A stretch of DNA of 18,785 nt, taken from DATCZS01 sp036525795. GTDB taxonomy: Bacteria; Actinomycetota; Acidimicrobiia; Spongiisociales; ZC4RG35. Shown piece after piece: positions 1-7,876 of the stretch. The translations under genes were made by a program, and so were the position numbers. Below the pieces are notes generated by a model. That model was not told where the DNA came from. It saw nothing but the letters and a program-made list of their open reading frames with translations, and made no database searches. The DNA lies in NCBI GenBank assembly GCA_036525795.1, contig DATCZS010000175.1, positions 1-18,785 on the forward strand, in the 5' to 3' direction. How positions within the stretch are numbered: the first letter of the stretch is position 1; each line of letters opens with the position of its first letter.

Positions 1-1
1 C

Positions 2-2728
2 GGGGAGGCCCAGCCCCGGGCGGGCGACTACTACGGCACCGCGGTGAACCGGGCGGCGCGGATCATGGCCGCGGCCCACGGGGGCCAGGTCCTGTTCTCC
101 GCCCTCGCCGTTCAACTCGCCGGCCTGGCGGCGGGACGCGGCGTGGGGATGCGCGACCTCGGCAGACATCGATTGAAGGACCTCCAGCAGCCTGAACACC
201 TGTTCCAGTTGACCCACCCCGATCTCCCGGCCGAGTTCCCACCGCTGGCCACCCTCGAGTCCACCCCCAACACTCTCCCCGTTCAGGTCTCGGAGTTCGT
301 GGGTCGAGCCGTCGAGATGGAGGCGGTCCGCTCGATGCTGCAGGCACCGGGAACCAGGCTCATCACCCTCACCGGACCGGGCGGCACAGGCAAGACCCGC
401 CTCGCGCTGCAGGCGGCGGCAGAGTCGCTGGAGACCTTCCCGGACGGGGTGTACTTCGTCGACCTCGCAGGAGACCGGGAGCCCGATGCCGCCTTCGAAA
501 CCGTGCTCGGGGTGCTCGGGTTTGCCGGCACCCGGGAGGGGTCGTCCCTCCAGATGCTCAAGGTCAGACTGGCGGAGGGGCGAAGGCTGCTCGTACTGGA
601 CAATCTCGAACAGGTCACCGACGCCGGGGCAGGGGTCGTCGAGCTCCTCGGTGCCTGCCCCGACCTCGAGGTGATGGTGACCAGCCGAGAGGCACTCCGG
701 GTCCGCGGCGAACACCTCTTCCCGGTCCCCACGCTGTCTCTTCCCGACCTTCGGGACAGCTCCGCCTTCGAGGACTCCGAAGCGGTTCAGCTGTTCTTGG
801 ACCGGGCGCGGGCGGCGCAGCCGGGCTTCGCCCTCGACGACGACAGTGCCCGCGCCGTGGCAGAGATCGCAGTCGGGCTCGACGGCCTGCCTCTGGCGCT
901 CGAGCTGGCGGCCGCCCGACTGGAGCTGTTCGGAGTCATGGGCCTCCGGGACCGGCTCCGGACGCGGGCCGATGTCCTCGGGAAAGGGGCGAGAGACCTG
1001 CCGGATCGCCAGCGCACGCTTCGGAGCACGATCGAATGGAGCTATGAGCTGCTCGATCCCGAGGAGTGCCGGATGTTCGAGCTCCTGTCGGTGTTCTCCA
1101 GCGCTCGCCTGGAGGCCATCGAAGCCGTGGCAGAGGAGGCCAACCCCGACCTGGATGTCTTCGAGTCGCTCGGCTCGCTGGTGAGCAAGAGCCTGGTGGT
1201 TGGGGTTGACGACGGTGGGTCGCGCCGCTTCTCCATGCTCAGGGCGATCAGGGAGTACGCCGCCGAGCGCCTGGCTGCCAGTCCCGACACCGAAGAAGCT
1301 GTCCGCCTGGCCCATGCCCGGTACCACGCCTGCCGCGTCGCCGCCGCCCGCCCTGACCTGGACGGGCCCGGGCGCGGCTCCGCCCTCGCCGCCCTGCTGG
1401 AGGAGATCGAGGACCTGCGCACGGCGTGGCAGTTCTGGGCGGCCAGGAACGACATCGAACAGCTCCGCCTGATGGTCGACGGGATGTGGGCCCTGATCGA
1501 CGCACGCGGCTGGTATCACACCGCCGTCGAACTCACCTCCGATCTGCTTGCGGCCCTCGAGACGGAGCCTCCTTCCACCGATCGAGACACCGAGGAGATG
1601 ACGCTTCGCGCCAGTCTCGCCCGTTCGCTGATGGCGGTCCGCGGCTTCAGTGCAGAAGTGGAGAGTCACTTCCGAAGTGCGCTCGACCTCTCGGCGAGCA
1701 GCGATCCCGCCACTCGCGCCCCGGTGCTGCGGGCGCTCGCCTCCTACTACATGAACGTCGCCGACTTTCCCGCTGCCACGGCGCTCGGGAGAGAGTTGCT
1801 GGCGCTGGGTGAACGCCAGCAGAACCCGGCGGTGATGGTCGAGGGGCACATCGTGATCGGCGCCACGGTGTTTCCCGAGGGGCTCCAGGACGGACTCGAT
1901 CATCTGGAGCAGGCCATCGCTCTCTTCGATCCCGCCACACACGGAAGCGGACGGTTTCGGGCCGGGGCCAGCCCGGGAGTGGTGGCACGCAATGCATCGG
2001 CGCTGTTGCTTGCCGACCGCGGATTCCCGGAGCGGGCACACGTGCGAGCCACGGAGGCCCTCGATCTCGCCACCAGCCTCGGCCACCCGTTCAGCGTGGC
2101 CTACTCGCTCTACCACCTCGGATACCTCGAACTGGTGCGCAGCCGTTTCGAATCCACTCTCCAGAGAGCCCACAGCCTCGCCACGGTGGCGGCAGACAAC
2201 GACTACACCGTATGGAGGGCTCTGGCGTCTGTGCTGCAGGGAGTGGCGTTGTGCGGCCTCGGACACGGCGAAGACGGGCTGGCACTGGCAGCACGGGGAA
2301 CCGAGCTCTATCAGGGACTGACTACACCCCCGGTGTTCTGGGCTCCGCTGCAGGCGGTGCGGGCGCTCGGCTTCCACCTGGCAGGTCGGCCACGCCCCGC
2401 CCTCGAGCTGATCGAGGACGTGATCGGGCTGCTGGGACCTGCGCCCATCTATCCCGGGTTCCGGGTGCTCCACGGTGACATCCTCCACACCATGACCGGT
2501 GACCCGGCCGTCGCCGGGGCCTCGTACCGGACTGCCCTCGACATGGCAGTCGAAGTGGGGTCGCGCCTCACCGAGCTGACCGCCCGCTGCCGGCTCCTGC
2601 GGCTGGCGGAGCCGGCCGACCGTTCGCCGGGAGACCTGGAAGCCCTCCGGGTCCTCTACGAAGGATTCACCGAGGGGTTCGACGAACCCGAACTGGTCGA
2701 CGCCCGCTCCCTGCTCGAGTCCGACTGA
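2..2728 (+). CDS. Class III cyclase / NB-ARC ATPase / TPR signalling protein, 5' truncated by window edge
   Basis: The reading frame is open from base 2, so the gene begins upstream of the window. The first residues are the end of a class III nucleotide cyclase domain: a GDYYG element, then VNRAAR, which carries the transition-state Asn and Arg. Numbering from the GTG at 44, an STAND/NB-ARC-type ATPase follows, with FVGR near residue 85, Walker A GPGGTGKT at 111-118, Walker B LLVLDN at about 182-187, a TSRE sensor at about 213 and GLPL at 281-284. The remaining 500 or so residues are helical and TPR-like. The protein ends in ARSLLESD with no recognisable C-terminal LuxR helix-turn-helix, unlike many related cyclase-ATPase-LuxR proteins. 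By family, such proteins are large cytosolic signal-transduction ATPases; the ligand is unknown. The last part of this gene recurs as a decayed copy at 5325-5489. Domain identity is secure; the biological role is not. Confidence 0.88.
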   Translation, partial: GEAQPRAGDYYGTAVNRAARIMAAAHGGQVLFSALAVQLAGLAAGRGVGMRDLGRHRLKDLQQPEHLFQLTHPDLPAEFPPLATLESTPNTLPVQVSEFVGRAVEMEAVRSMLQAPGTRLITLTGPGGTGKTRLALQAAAESLETFPDGVYFVDLAGDREPDAAFETVLGVLGFAGTREGSSLQMLKVRLAEGRRLLVLDNLEQVTDAGAGVVELLGACPDLEVMVTSREALRVRGEHLFPVPTLSLPDLRDSSAFEDSEAVQLFLDRARAAQPGFALDDDSARAVAEIAVGLDGLPLALELAAARLELFGVMGLRDRLRTRADVLGKGARDLPDRQRTLRSTIEWSYELLDPEECRMFELLSVFSSARLEAIEAVAEEANPDLDVFESLGSLVSKSLVVGVDDGGSRRFSMLRAIREYAAERLAASPDTEEAVRLAHARYHACRVAAARPDLDGPGRGSALAALLEEIEDLRTAWQFWAARNDIEQLRLMVDGMWALIDARGWYHTAVELTSDLLAALETEPPSTDRDTEEMTLRASLARSLMAVRGFSAEVESHFRSALDLSASSDPATRAPVLRALASYYMNVADFPAATALGRELLALGERQQNPAVMVEGHIVIGATVFPEGLQDGLDHLEQAIALFDPATHGSGRFRAGASPGVVARNASALLLADRGFPERAHVRATEALDLATSLGHPFSVAYSLYHLGYLELVRSRFESTLQRAHSLATVAADNDYTVWRALASVLQGVALCGLGHGEDGLALAARGTELYQGLTTPPVFWAPLQAVRALGFHLAGRPRPALELIEDVIGLLGPAPIYPGFRVLHGDILHTMTGDPAVAGASYRTALDMAVEVGSRLTELTARCRLLRLAEPADRSPGDLEALRVLYEGFTEGFDEPELVDARSLLESD

Positions 2729-2849
2729 AGGAGTACCGCGCCAACGGCGTGTCCGCGGGACGCATTCCGCTCGACCAGCCCAGACCTACCGGACGGCGTT
2801 CCCACAACCGCGGTGCCGCTGGGGCGCACCGCGTGAGGGCCTTTGGGTA

Positions 2850-2863
2850 TCGTGCGCGCACGA
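2850..2863. promoter_or_regulatory. Perfect 14-base palindrome overlapping a putative -10 box
   Basis: TCGTGCGCGCACGA is a perfect palindrome 16-29 bases upstream of the ATG at 2879. It overlaps TATCGT (2848-2853), which fits the actinobacterial TANNNT -10 consensus. A repressor bound here would block transcription of the FAD protein/epoxide hydrolase pair. The palindrome is seen directly; operator function is inferred. Confidence 0.35.
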
Positions 2864-2878
2864 CGAGAGAGGGCGCCC

Positions 2879-4282
2879 ATGTCCGATGACACTCACCTCG
2901 AGGCTGACTACCTGATCCAAGGTGGTGGTGCGGTCGGTATGGCCTTTGCCGATCAGCTGCTCACCGACAGCGATGCGACGATGGTGATCGTCGATCGACA
3001 CGATCGGCCCGGTGGACACTGGAACGAGGCATACCCCTTCGTCCGGTTGCATCAGCCCGCCCTCACCTATGGGGTGGGATCGTGGCCGCTCGGCAGCGGT
3101 TTGGTCGATCAGGCCGGGCTCAACGCAGGCTTCCACGAGCTGGCCTCCGGGCACGAGGTGGTGGCGCACTTCGACGGGGTGATGCAACACCGTTTCCTGC
3201 CCTCGGGTCGTGTCACCTTCCTGTCGTCGAGCGAGGTGGACGACGACGGAATGGTGACATCCTTGCTGTCCGGCGCCCGGCGTCGGGTGGAGTTCCGCCG
3301 GTTCGTCGATGCCACCCACTCGAAGACTTCGGTTCCGGCCACCACCCCTCCGCGGTACGAAGTGGCCGAAGATGTGACCTGTGTTCCGGTCGGCCGGCTG
3401 CCCGGTGTCGCAGCCAGATTCGATCATTTCACGGTGGTCGGTGCCGGCAAGACGGGGATGGACGCGTGCGTGTGGCTGCTGCAGCAGGGCGCCGACCCCG
3501 ATCAGATCCGATGGATCGTGCCTCGCGACTCGTGGGTGCTTCGCCGCGGCAACTTCCAGCCCGGTGCCGAGCACTTCGCCCGGCTCTGCAAGAGTGTGGC
3601 CGACCAGGTGACCTCCGTCGTCGAGTGCGACGGCATCGAAGATCTGTTCCTGCGGCTCGAGGCGGAGGGAGAGCTGGCTCGAATCGATCCGTCGGTGACG
3701 CCGGGCGCATATCACTGCGCCATTCTCAGCGACGGCGAGCTCGCCGAGTTGCGCCGCATCACGGACGTCGTTCGGCTCGGGCGGGTCCGCTCGATCCGGG
3801 CGACCGAACTCGACCTCGTGCTGGGCACCATCGAGGCTCCACCGGGCAGCTGCTACGTCGACTGCTCGACGGCGGGCATTCCTTCCAGGCCGTCGAGGCC
3901 GGTGTTCGACGGCGATCGGATCACCCTCCAGTGGGTGCGCACCTGCCAGCCGACCTTCAGCGCCGCCTTCATCGGCCACGTCGAGGCGACGTTCGACGAC
4001 GACGACGAGAAGAACCGCCTGTGCCGGCCGATCGAGCCGCCGACGGTGCCGATCGACTGGCTCCGGATGCTCGCCGTCGATCTCGACAACCGGAAGATCC
4101 AGGGGAGCTACCCGCAGATCCAGCAATGGTTGGCGGGAACGCGGCTCGACACCTTCTCGAAGACCGCCGGCGAGCTCCTCGGAGTCGACGAGGAGGCGAC
4201 GGCCCACGTCGAGCGCTATCTCGCCGATGTCGGTGCTGCCCGGGTCAGGCTCGACGAGCTTCTCGCATCACAGGCCGGGTGA
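2879..4282 (+). CDS. FAD/NAD(P)-binding oxidoreductase, flavin-monooxygenase-like
   Basis: This 467-residue protein has an N-terminal Rossmann fold with GGGAVG at residues 15-20 and an acidic strand end (VIVDR, 36-40). Next comes PGGHWNEAYPFVRLHQP (44-60), which resembles the GGxW-Y-F-LHQ segment of FMO/Baeyer-Villiger-type flavoproteins. A second dinucleotide fold, VVGAGKTGMD, lies at 186-195. Two nucleotide-binding folds suggest FAD plus NAD(P)H. The start is placed at 2879 because a purine-rich GAGAGAGGG lies just upstream; an in-frame GTG-type start at 2843 would run through the putative -10 box and palindrome. Its stop is 12 bases before the epoxide-hydrolase-like gene, so the two are probably one transcript. 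A monooxygenase next to an epoxide hydrolase suggests oxidation of an alkene or aromatic compound followed by hydrolysis; the substrate cannot be read from sequence. It could also be a non-oxygenating FAD dehydrogenase. Confidence 0.8.
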   Translation: MSDDTHLEADYLIQGGGAVGMAFADQLLTDSDATMVIVDRHDRPGGHWNEAYPFVRLHQPALTYGVGSWPLGSGLVDQAGLNAGFHELASGHEVVAHFDGVMQHRFLPSGRVTFLSSSEVDDDGMVTSLLSGARRRVEFRRFVDATHSKTSVPATTPPRYEVAEDVTCVPVGRLPGVAARFDHFTVVGAGKTGMDACVWLLQQGADPDQIRWIVPRDSWVLRRGNFQPGAEHFARLCKSVADQVTSVVECDGIEDLFLRLEAEGELARIDPSVTPGAYHCAILSDGELAELRRITDVVRLGRVRSIRATELDLVLGTIEAPPGSCYVDCSTAGIPSRPSRPVFDGDRITLQWVRTCQPTFSAAFIGHVEATFDDDDEKNRLCRPIEPPTVPIDWLRMLAVDLDNRKIQGSYPQIQQWLAGTRLDTFSKTAGELLGVDEEATAHVERYLADVGAARVRLDELLASQAG

Positions 4283-4294
4283 GGAGCGAAACAC

Positions 4295-5248
4295 ATGGAG
4301 GAACGTTTCGTCGAGAACGGAGATGTGACGATCCGGGTCCAGGTCCAGGGCGAGGGGCCCACCATTGTGTGCGTGCACGGTTGGCCGGAGCTCTCGTACT
4401 CCTGGCGGCACCAGATGAGACACTTCTCGGAGCGGGGCTGGCAAGTTGCGGCGATCGACGTTCGCGGATACGGCGGTTCGAGCGCCCCGACCGAGGTCGA
4501 GCGATACACCCTGCGCGAGCTGGCGACCGACGTGGCCGCGGTGGCGGCGGAGCTCGACGATCGCCCGGTGGTGTTGTTCGGCCACGACTGGGGCGCTCCC
4601 ATCGCCACCCACACCGCCATCCGCCACCCCGGACGTGTCAGGGCGGTGGCCAACCTGAGCGTGCCGCATCTGCCTCCCGGCACGGACGACCTGATCGATA
4701 CCTTCGATCGCCTCTGGAGGGACCGCTTCTTCTACATGCTGCACTTCCAGGATCCGGGCGTGGTCGAGGCCGAGTTCGAGGCCGATCTGCGTCACGCCCT
4801 GACGCGCGTCTACTTCGCCGGATCCGGGGCAGCACCTGGCGGTCTGCTCCCTGAGGCCCGGCGGGGCGCTCCCTTCCTCCCACTGTTGCCCGATCCGCCC
4901 CCCGAAGGGCTGGCGTTCATGTCTGCCGACGACCTCGACATGTACGTGTCGTGGTTCCGGCGGGCGGGCACGATCGGAGCCTTCAACCGGTACCGGGCGA
5001 TGCGCCTCGACGGTGCTGCCAACGCCGACATCGTCGGCGCCAGGCTCGACCAGCCCTCGTGCTTCATCGGCGGGGAGCACGATCTCGTTCGGTACCTGGT
5101 CCCGGGAGTGGATTCGTACCGGTCTCCGGGTGCATGGTGCTCGGACTTCCGGGGCTCGACGATCGTGCCGGGGATCGGCCACTGGGTTCAACAGGAGGCT
5201 CCGGGGAGGGTCAACGAGGCGCTCGATGCCTTTGTGGGCGGCCTGTGA
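4295..5248 (+). CDS. Alpha/beta hydrolase, epoxide hydrolase type
   Basis: This 317-residue alpha/beta hydrolase has the epoxide hydrolase signature set. HGWPE (28-32) forms the oxyanion region. The nucleophile elbow GHDWG (96-100) has Asp98 in place of Ser. Candidate lid tyrosines are Y147 and Y233 (NRYRAM). The acid lies in GEHDLV (D263) and the catalytic His in GIGHW (H296). The Asp nucleophile with HGxP also occurs in haloalkane/haloacetate dehalogenases, but the two lid Tyr and HGWPE favour an epoxide hydrolase. No signal peptide is visible, so it is cytosolic. A GAGGAG-type ribosome binding site precedes the ATG by about 7 bases, directly after the stop of the FAD oxidoreductase, with which it probably forms an operon. 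A role in opening an epoxide made by the neighbouring oxidoreductase is an inference. Confidence 0.87.
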   Translation: MEERFVENGDVTIRVQVQGEGPTIVCVHGWPELSYSWRHQMRHFSERGWQVAAIDVRGYGGSSAPTEVERYTLRELATDVAAVAAELDDRPVVLFGHDWGAPIATHTAIRHPGRVRAVANLSVPHLPPGTDDLIDTFDRLWRDRFFYMLHFQDPGVVEAEFEADLRHALTRVYFAGSGAAPGGLLPEARRGAPFLPLLPDPPPEGLAFMSADDLDMYVSWFRRAGTIGAFNRYRAMRLDGAANADIVGARLDQPSCFIGGEHDLVRYLVPGVDSYRSPGAWCSDFRGSTIVPGIGHWVQQEAPGRVNEALDAFVGGL

Positions 5249-5251
5249 TCA

Positions 5252-5265
5252 GGGTTCGGAAACCC
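5252..5265 (+). terminator. Weak hairpin after the epoxide hydrolase gene
   Basis: GGGTT-CGGA-AACCC forms a 5-bp stem with a 4-base loop, 3 bases after the stop codon at 5248. There is no T-run, so termination strength is uncertain. Confidence 0.25.
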
Positions 5266-5324
5266 ACGCCTGACAATTGGCGCTCCTCGATACCCGACCG
5301 GTTGACCCGGCCGCCGCCGAAGCT

Positions 5325-5489
5325 CGTACCCGACTGCCCTCGACAAGGCTGAGGCGGTTGGATCGAGGTGCCGGCCGCTCGGTCGCCGGGAGACCTGGAA
5401 CCCCTGCGGCGCCTCTGCGACGGATTCACCGAAGGCTTCGACGAACCGGAGCCGCGGTCGACGCCCGCTCCCTGCTCGAGTCCGACTGA
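5325..5489 (+). pseudogene. Decayed copy of the 3' end of the cyclase/ATPase/TPR gene
   Basis: This stretch aligns with the last ~210 bases of the gene ending at 2728, but carries an internal deletion and a frameshift. CTCGTACCCGACTGCCCTCG resembles the stretch starting near 2522. RSPGDLEPLRRLCDGFTEG (frame of 5368) matches RSPGDLEALRVLYEGFTEG of the intact gene. Two extra bases near 5455 then shift the frame, and VDARSLLESD plus stop resumes in the frame ending at 5489. About 35 bases at the end, including the stop, are identical between the two copies. It therefore derives from a closely related paralogue or a tandem duplicate. The rest of the 5249-5626 gap shows no other recognisable gene. 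Confidence 0.85.
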
Positions 5490-5626
5490 AACGTTCCCCT
5501 CCAGACAACCGTTCGCAAAGAGGCCGGCGCCCGCGGGCACGGAGCGACCGACCCACAAGATGAAGCGGCCTCACCGGGCCTCCGGCGCCTGCGAGGAGTA
5601 CATTCCGTGTATCCGGAGGCCAAGGG

Positions 5627-6964
5627 ATGCTTCGGTCGGAGACCCGCTTCGCCACCACGTCGGATGGCACCAGGATCGCCTACCAGGTATTCGGCGCCGG
5701 GCCCGGAACGCTCGTTTTCGCACCCGCCTGGGTCAGCCACGTCGAGTTGAACTGGTCGGACCCGGCATACGCAGCCTTCTTGCGCGCGCTTTCCGACGGG
5801 ATGCAGGTCGTGCTGTTCGACAAACGCGGCACCGGAATGTCCGACCGGGTCGACTCCGTTCCCGACCTCGAGACGCGGATGGAAGATCTTCGGGCGGTGA
5901 TGGACGCCTGTGAGATCGAGAGGGCGGTGCTGCTCGGCGCGTCATCGGGTGCGGCGATGGCGGCGCTTTTCGCCGCCACCTACTGCCGCCGTGTCAGGGG
6001 GCTCGTCCTCCATGCCCCCAAGGCCCGCGCCAGGTGGGCGCCCGACTACCCGTGGGGTATGAGCCCCGAGGAACTCGAGCGAGAGATATCTCTCATACGG
6101 ACCGGATGGGATTCCGGCGAGTTCGCCGCCTCCTACGTGCTGCCGTTGATGATGCCGTCTCGCACCGGCGACCAGGCCTTCGCGCAGCTGCTGGCCGACT
6201 ACTACCGGGCTTCCTGCAGCCGGGAGGACGCAATCGCGCTCACCGAGATGTGGTGGGAGACCGACTACCGGCCGATCCTCCCTGCGATCTGCCTTCCCAC
6301 CCTGGTGATCGGACACGAGGCGGCGCCCGCCGAGAGCATGTACGTCGCAGACCGGGTACCCGGGGCCGAAGTCGCTTGGGTCGGCGGCGGTGATTCGCTG
6401 ACGTGGGGAGCCGACACGACCTCCATCGCCGAACTGGTGGGCGAGTTCGTGACACGGCTGGCCGACGAGGAGGCGATGTTCGACCGGGTGCTGGCCACCG
6501 TGCTGTTCACCGACGTCGTCGACTCGACTGCGCGGGCCACCGAGCTCGGCGACCGGCGCTGGGGCGCCATCCGAGACGAGCACGACTCCGTCGTGCGCAG
6601 CCACCTTGAACGATTCGGCGGACAGGAAGTGAAGACGATGGGCGACGGGTTTCTGGCGACATTCGAAGGGCCGGGACGGGCCATTCGGTGCGGAGTGGAG
6701 ATGGCGCGGGCGATGAAGCGACTCGGCATCGAGATCAGGGTCGGGGTGCACACCGGGGAGATCGAGCTGGCGGACGGGGACGTGTCCGGGATCACCGTCG
6801 CCATCGCCGCCCGGGTGATGGGCGAAGCCGGACCGTCCGAAGTCCTCGTGTCCCAGACGGTGCGCGACCTGGTGGCCGGCAGCGGCCTCCTTCTGCAAGA
6901 CGCAGGTGAGCGCGAGCTCAAAGGCGTCCCCGACCGCTGGCGTCTGTACCGGGCCACCCCGTGA
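5627..6964 (+). CDS. Alpha/beta hydrolase fused to class III adenylate cyclase domain
   Basis: The 445-residue fusion has an alpha/beta-hydrolase half (about 1-275) and a class III cyclase half (about 285-445). The hydrolase half has LFDKRGTGMSD (63-73) and nucleophile elbow GASSG (104-108, Ser106). Where relatives usually carry an acid/His pair, it reads IGHEAAPAES and GGDSLTW, so the expected His appears to be Ser257. The cyclase half has FTDVVDST with metal Asp296, VKTMGDG with Lys336 and metal Asp340, and GDVSG with Asp385, an adenine-type residue. Arg396 is kept, but Ala392 sits where canonical cyclases have the transition-state Asn (compare VNRAAR in the first gene with VAIAAR here). 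A GGAGG ribosome site lies 7 bases before the ATG. By architecture it is a sensor-type cyclase making cAMP in response to a ligand bound by the hydrolase fold; activity of both halves is doubtful. The stop overlaps the start of the next gene. Confidence 0.88.
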   Translation: MLRSETRFATTSDGTRIAYQVFGAGPGTLVFAPAWVSHVELNWSDPAYAAFLRALSDGMQVVLFDKRGTGMSDRVDSVPDLETRMEDLRAVMDACEIERAVLLGASSGAAMAALFAATYCRRVRGLVLHAPKARARWAPDYPWGMSPEELEREISLIRTGWDSGEFAASYVLPLMMPSRTGDQAFAQLLADYYRASCSREDAIALTEMWWETDYRPILPAICLPTLVIGHEAAPAESMYVADRVPGAEVAWVGGGDSLTWGADTTSIAELVGEFVTRLADEEAMFDRVLATVLFTDVVDSTARATELGDRRWGAIRDEHDSVVRSHLERFGGQEVKTMGDGFLATFEGPGRAIRCGVEMARAMKRLGIEIRVGVHTGEIELADGDVSGITVAIAARVMGEAGPSEVLVSQTVRDLVAGSGLLLQDAGERELKGVPDRWRLYRATP

Positions 6965-7689
6965 CCGTTTCGCTATGGCTCGATCACGTCTCGGTGACAG
7001 TGCCGGCGCTGGGGGACGCAGTCGCACACCTCGAGCGGCGACTCGGCCTCCACACCACCATCACCCCGGCCGACCCGGATCGGCACGGACGGGTTCACCT
7101 CGACCGCACCTACCTCGAGATCTCGGCGCAGCCGGAGCAGCGCGGGTGGGACGCATCGCTGTTCTTCCTCCGGTTTGAAGATCCGGCCCGCCTGAGAGAG
7201 CACCTGGAGGCAACGGGGCTGGGGTACCGATTCAGCGAATACGTAGGCGTCGACGGGGTATGGGACGACGTCGAGATCATCGCCGGTGACGTCACGATGC
7301 CGATTCTGGTTCGCCGGACCGACCCGCCCGGAACGGCAGCGGACTGGCCTCCCCCTCTCGCCCGGCCCCATCCCGGACCGGCGCACACCCTCGCCTCCGT
7401 CTACGTCGAAGTCACCGACCCGCCGGCAGCGGCCACGCGGTACCGCCTCCTTCTCGGACTTCCGGAGCCCTCGGGGCCCGATCCCGGGTTGCGGATGCAG
7501 CTCACCACGGGCGAGGTGGTGCTGGTGCCTGCTGCTCGGACCGGGATCGCCGGCATCGTTCTCGGGGTCGGATCGGTCGAGGAGATGGCCGACTACCTGG
7601 GCGAGCCGCTCGAACCCTCGGGTGATGGCGTCGCCTGGTTGGATCCGGAACCGACGTTCGGTCTCCGGCTCGGGTTTCGGCAGGGCTGA
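6961..7689 (+). CDS. Glyoxalase-like (VOC superfamily) protein
   Basis: This 242-residue protein starts with WLDHVSVTVPALGDAV, the typical first strand of a vicinal-oxygen-chelate module with a candidate metal His. The module runs on to HLDRTYLEIS, with a candidate metal Glu. A second repeat begins near residue 140 (LASVYVEVTDP). This fits the 'glyoxalase-like domain' group of unassigned substrate. The GTG start is chosen because GTGA overlaps the stop of the hydrolase-cyclase fusion by 4 bases, indicating translational coupling, so the two proteins are probably co-produced. Whether it binds a metal and acts catalytically is not shown by the sequence. Confidence 0.8.
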   Translation: MTVSLWLDHVSVTVPALGDAVAHLERRLGLHTTITPADPDRHGRVHLDRTYLEISAQPEQRGWDASLFFLRFEDPARLREHLEATGLGYRFSEYVGVDGVWDDVEIIAGDVTMPILVRRTDPPGTAADWPPPLARPHPGPAHTLASVYVEVTDPPAAATRYRLLLGLPEPSGPDPGLRMQLTTGEVVLVPAARTGIAGIVLGVGSVEEMADYLGEPLEPSGDGVAWLDPEPTFGLRLGFRQG

Positions 7690-7761
7690 GCGGTGGGCGG
7701 CTGCCGGCTCCCCAACCGGAGTCCGGGGCTCGGAGGGAGCACCACGCCCGGGCGCGAACGG

Positions 7762-7779
7762 GGCTGAACGGCTTCAGCC
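7762..7779. terminator. Hairpin between convergent genes
   Basis: GGCTGAA-CGGC-TTCAGCC is a 7-bp stem with a 4-base loop in the 187-base gap between the convergent VOC gene and LLM oxidoreductase gene. It could end transcription from either side, but there is no T-run. Nothing else recognisable lies in this gap. Confidence 0.35.
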
Positions 7780-7876
7780 ACCCCGCCACGGTTGCCCGGT
7801 GACGCGAATCCGGGCCTGCTGGGGCGGATCTGGAAGATCGACGCTCGAGCAGGGGCGCGATCGAACCCCTTCCGAG

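Noticed and set aside
2600..2728. C-terminal LuxR-type helix-turn-helix on the cyclase/ATPase protein
   Set aside because: The tail reads as a TPR-like end (EGFTEGFDEPELVDARSLL) with no HTH pattern.
2786..4207. 473-codon minus-strand open frame
   Set aside because: Antisense to the FAD oxidoreductase; low-complexity His/Arg/Pro-rich product with no motifs.
3082..4854. 590-codon plus-strand open frame overlapping the FAD protein and epoxide hydrolase genes
   Set aside because: Arg/Gly/Pro-rich translation without domain motifs; it runs through two well-supported genes in another frame and is an artefact of high GC.
5942..7027. 361-codon minus-strand open frame
   Set aside because: Antisense to the hydrolase-cyclase fusion, which has conserved motifs along its whole length.
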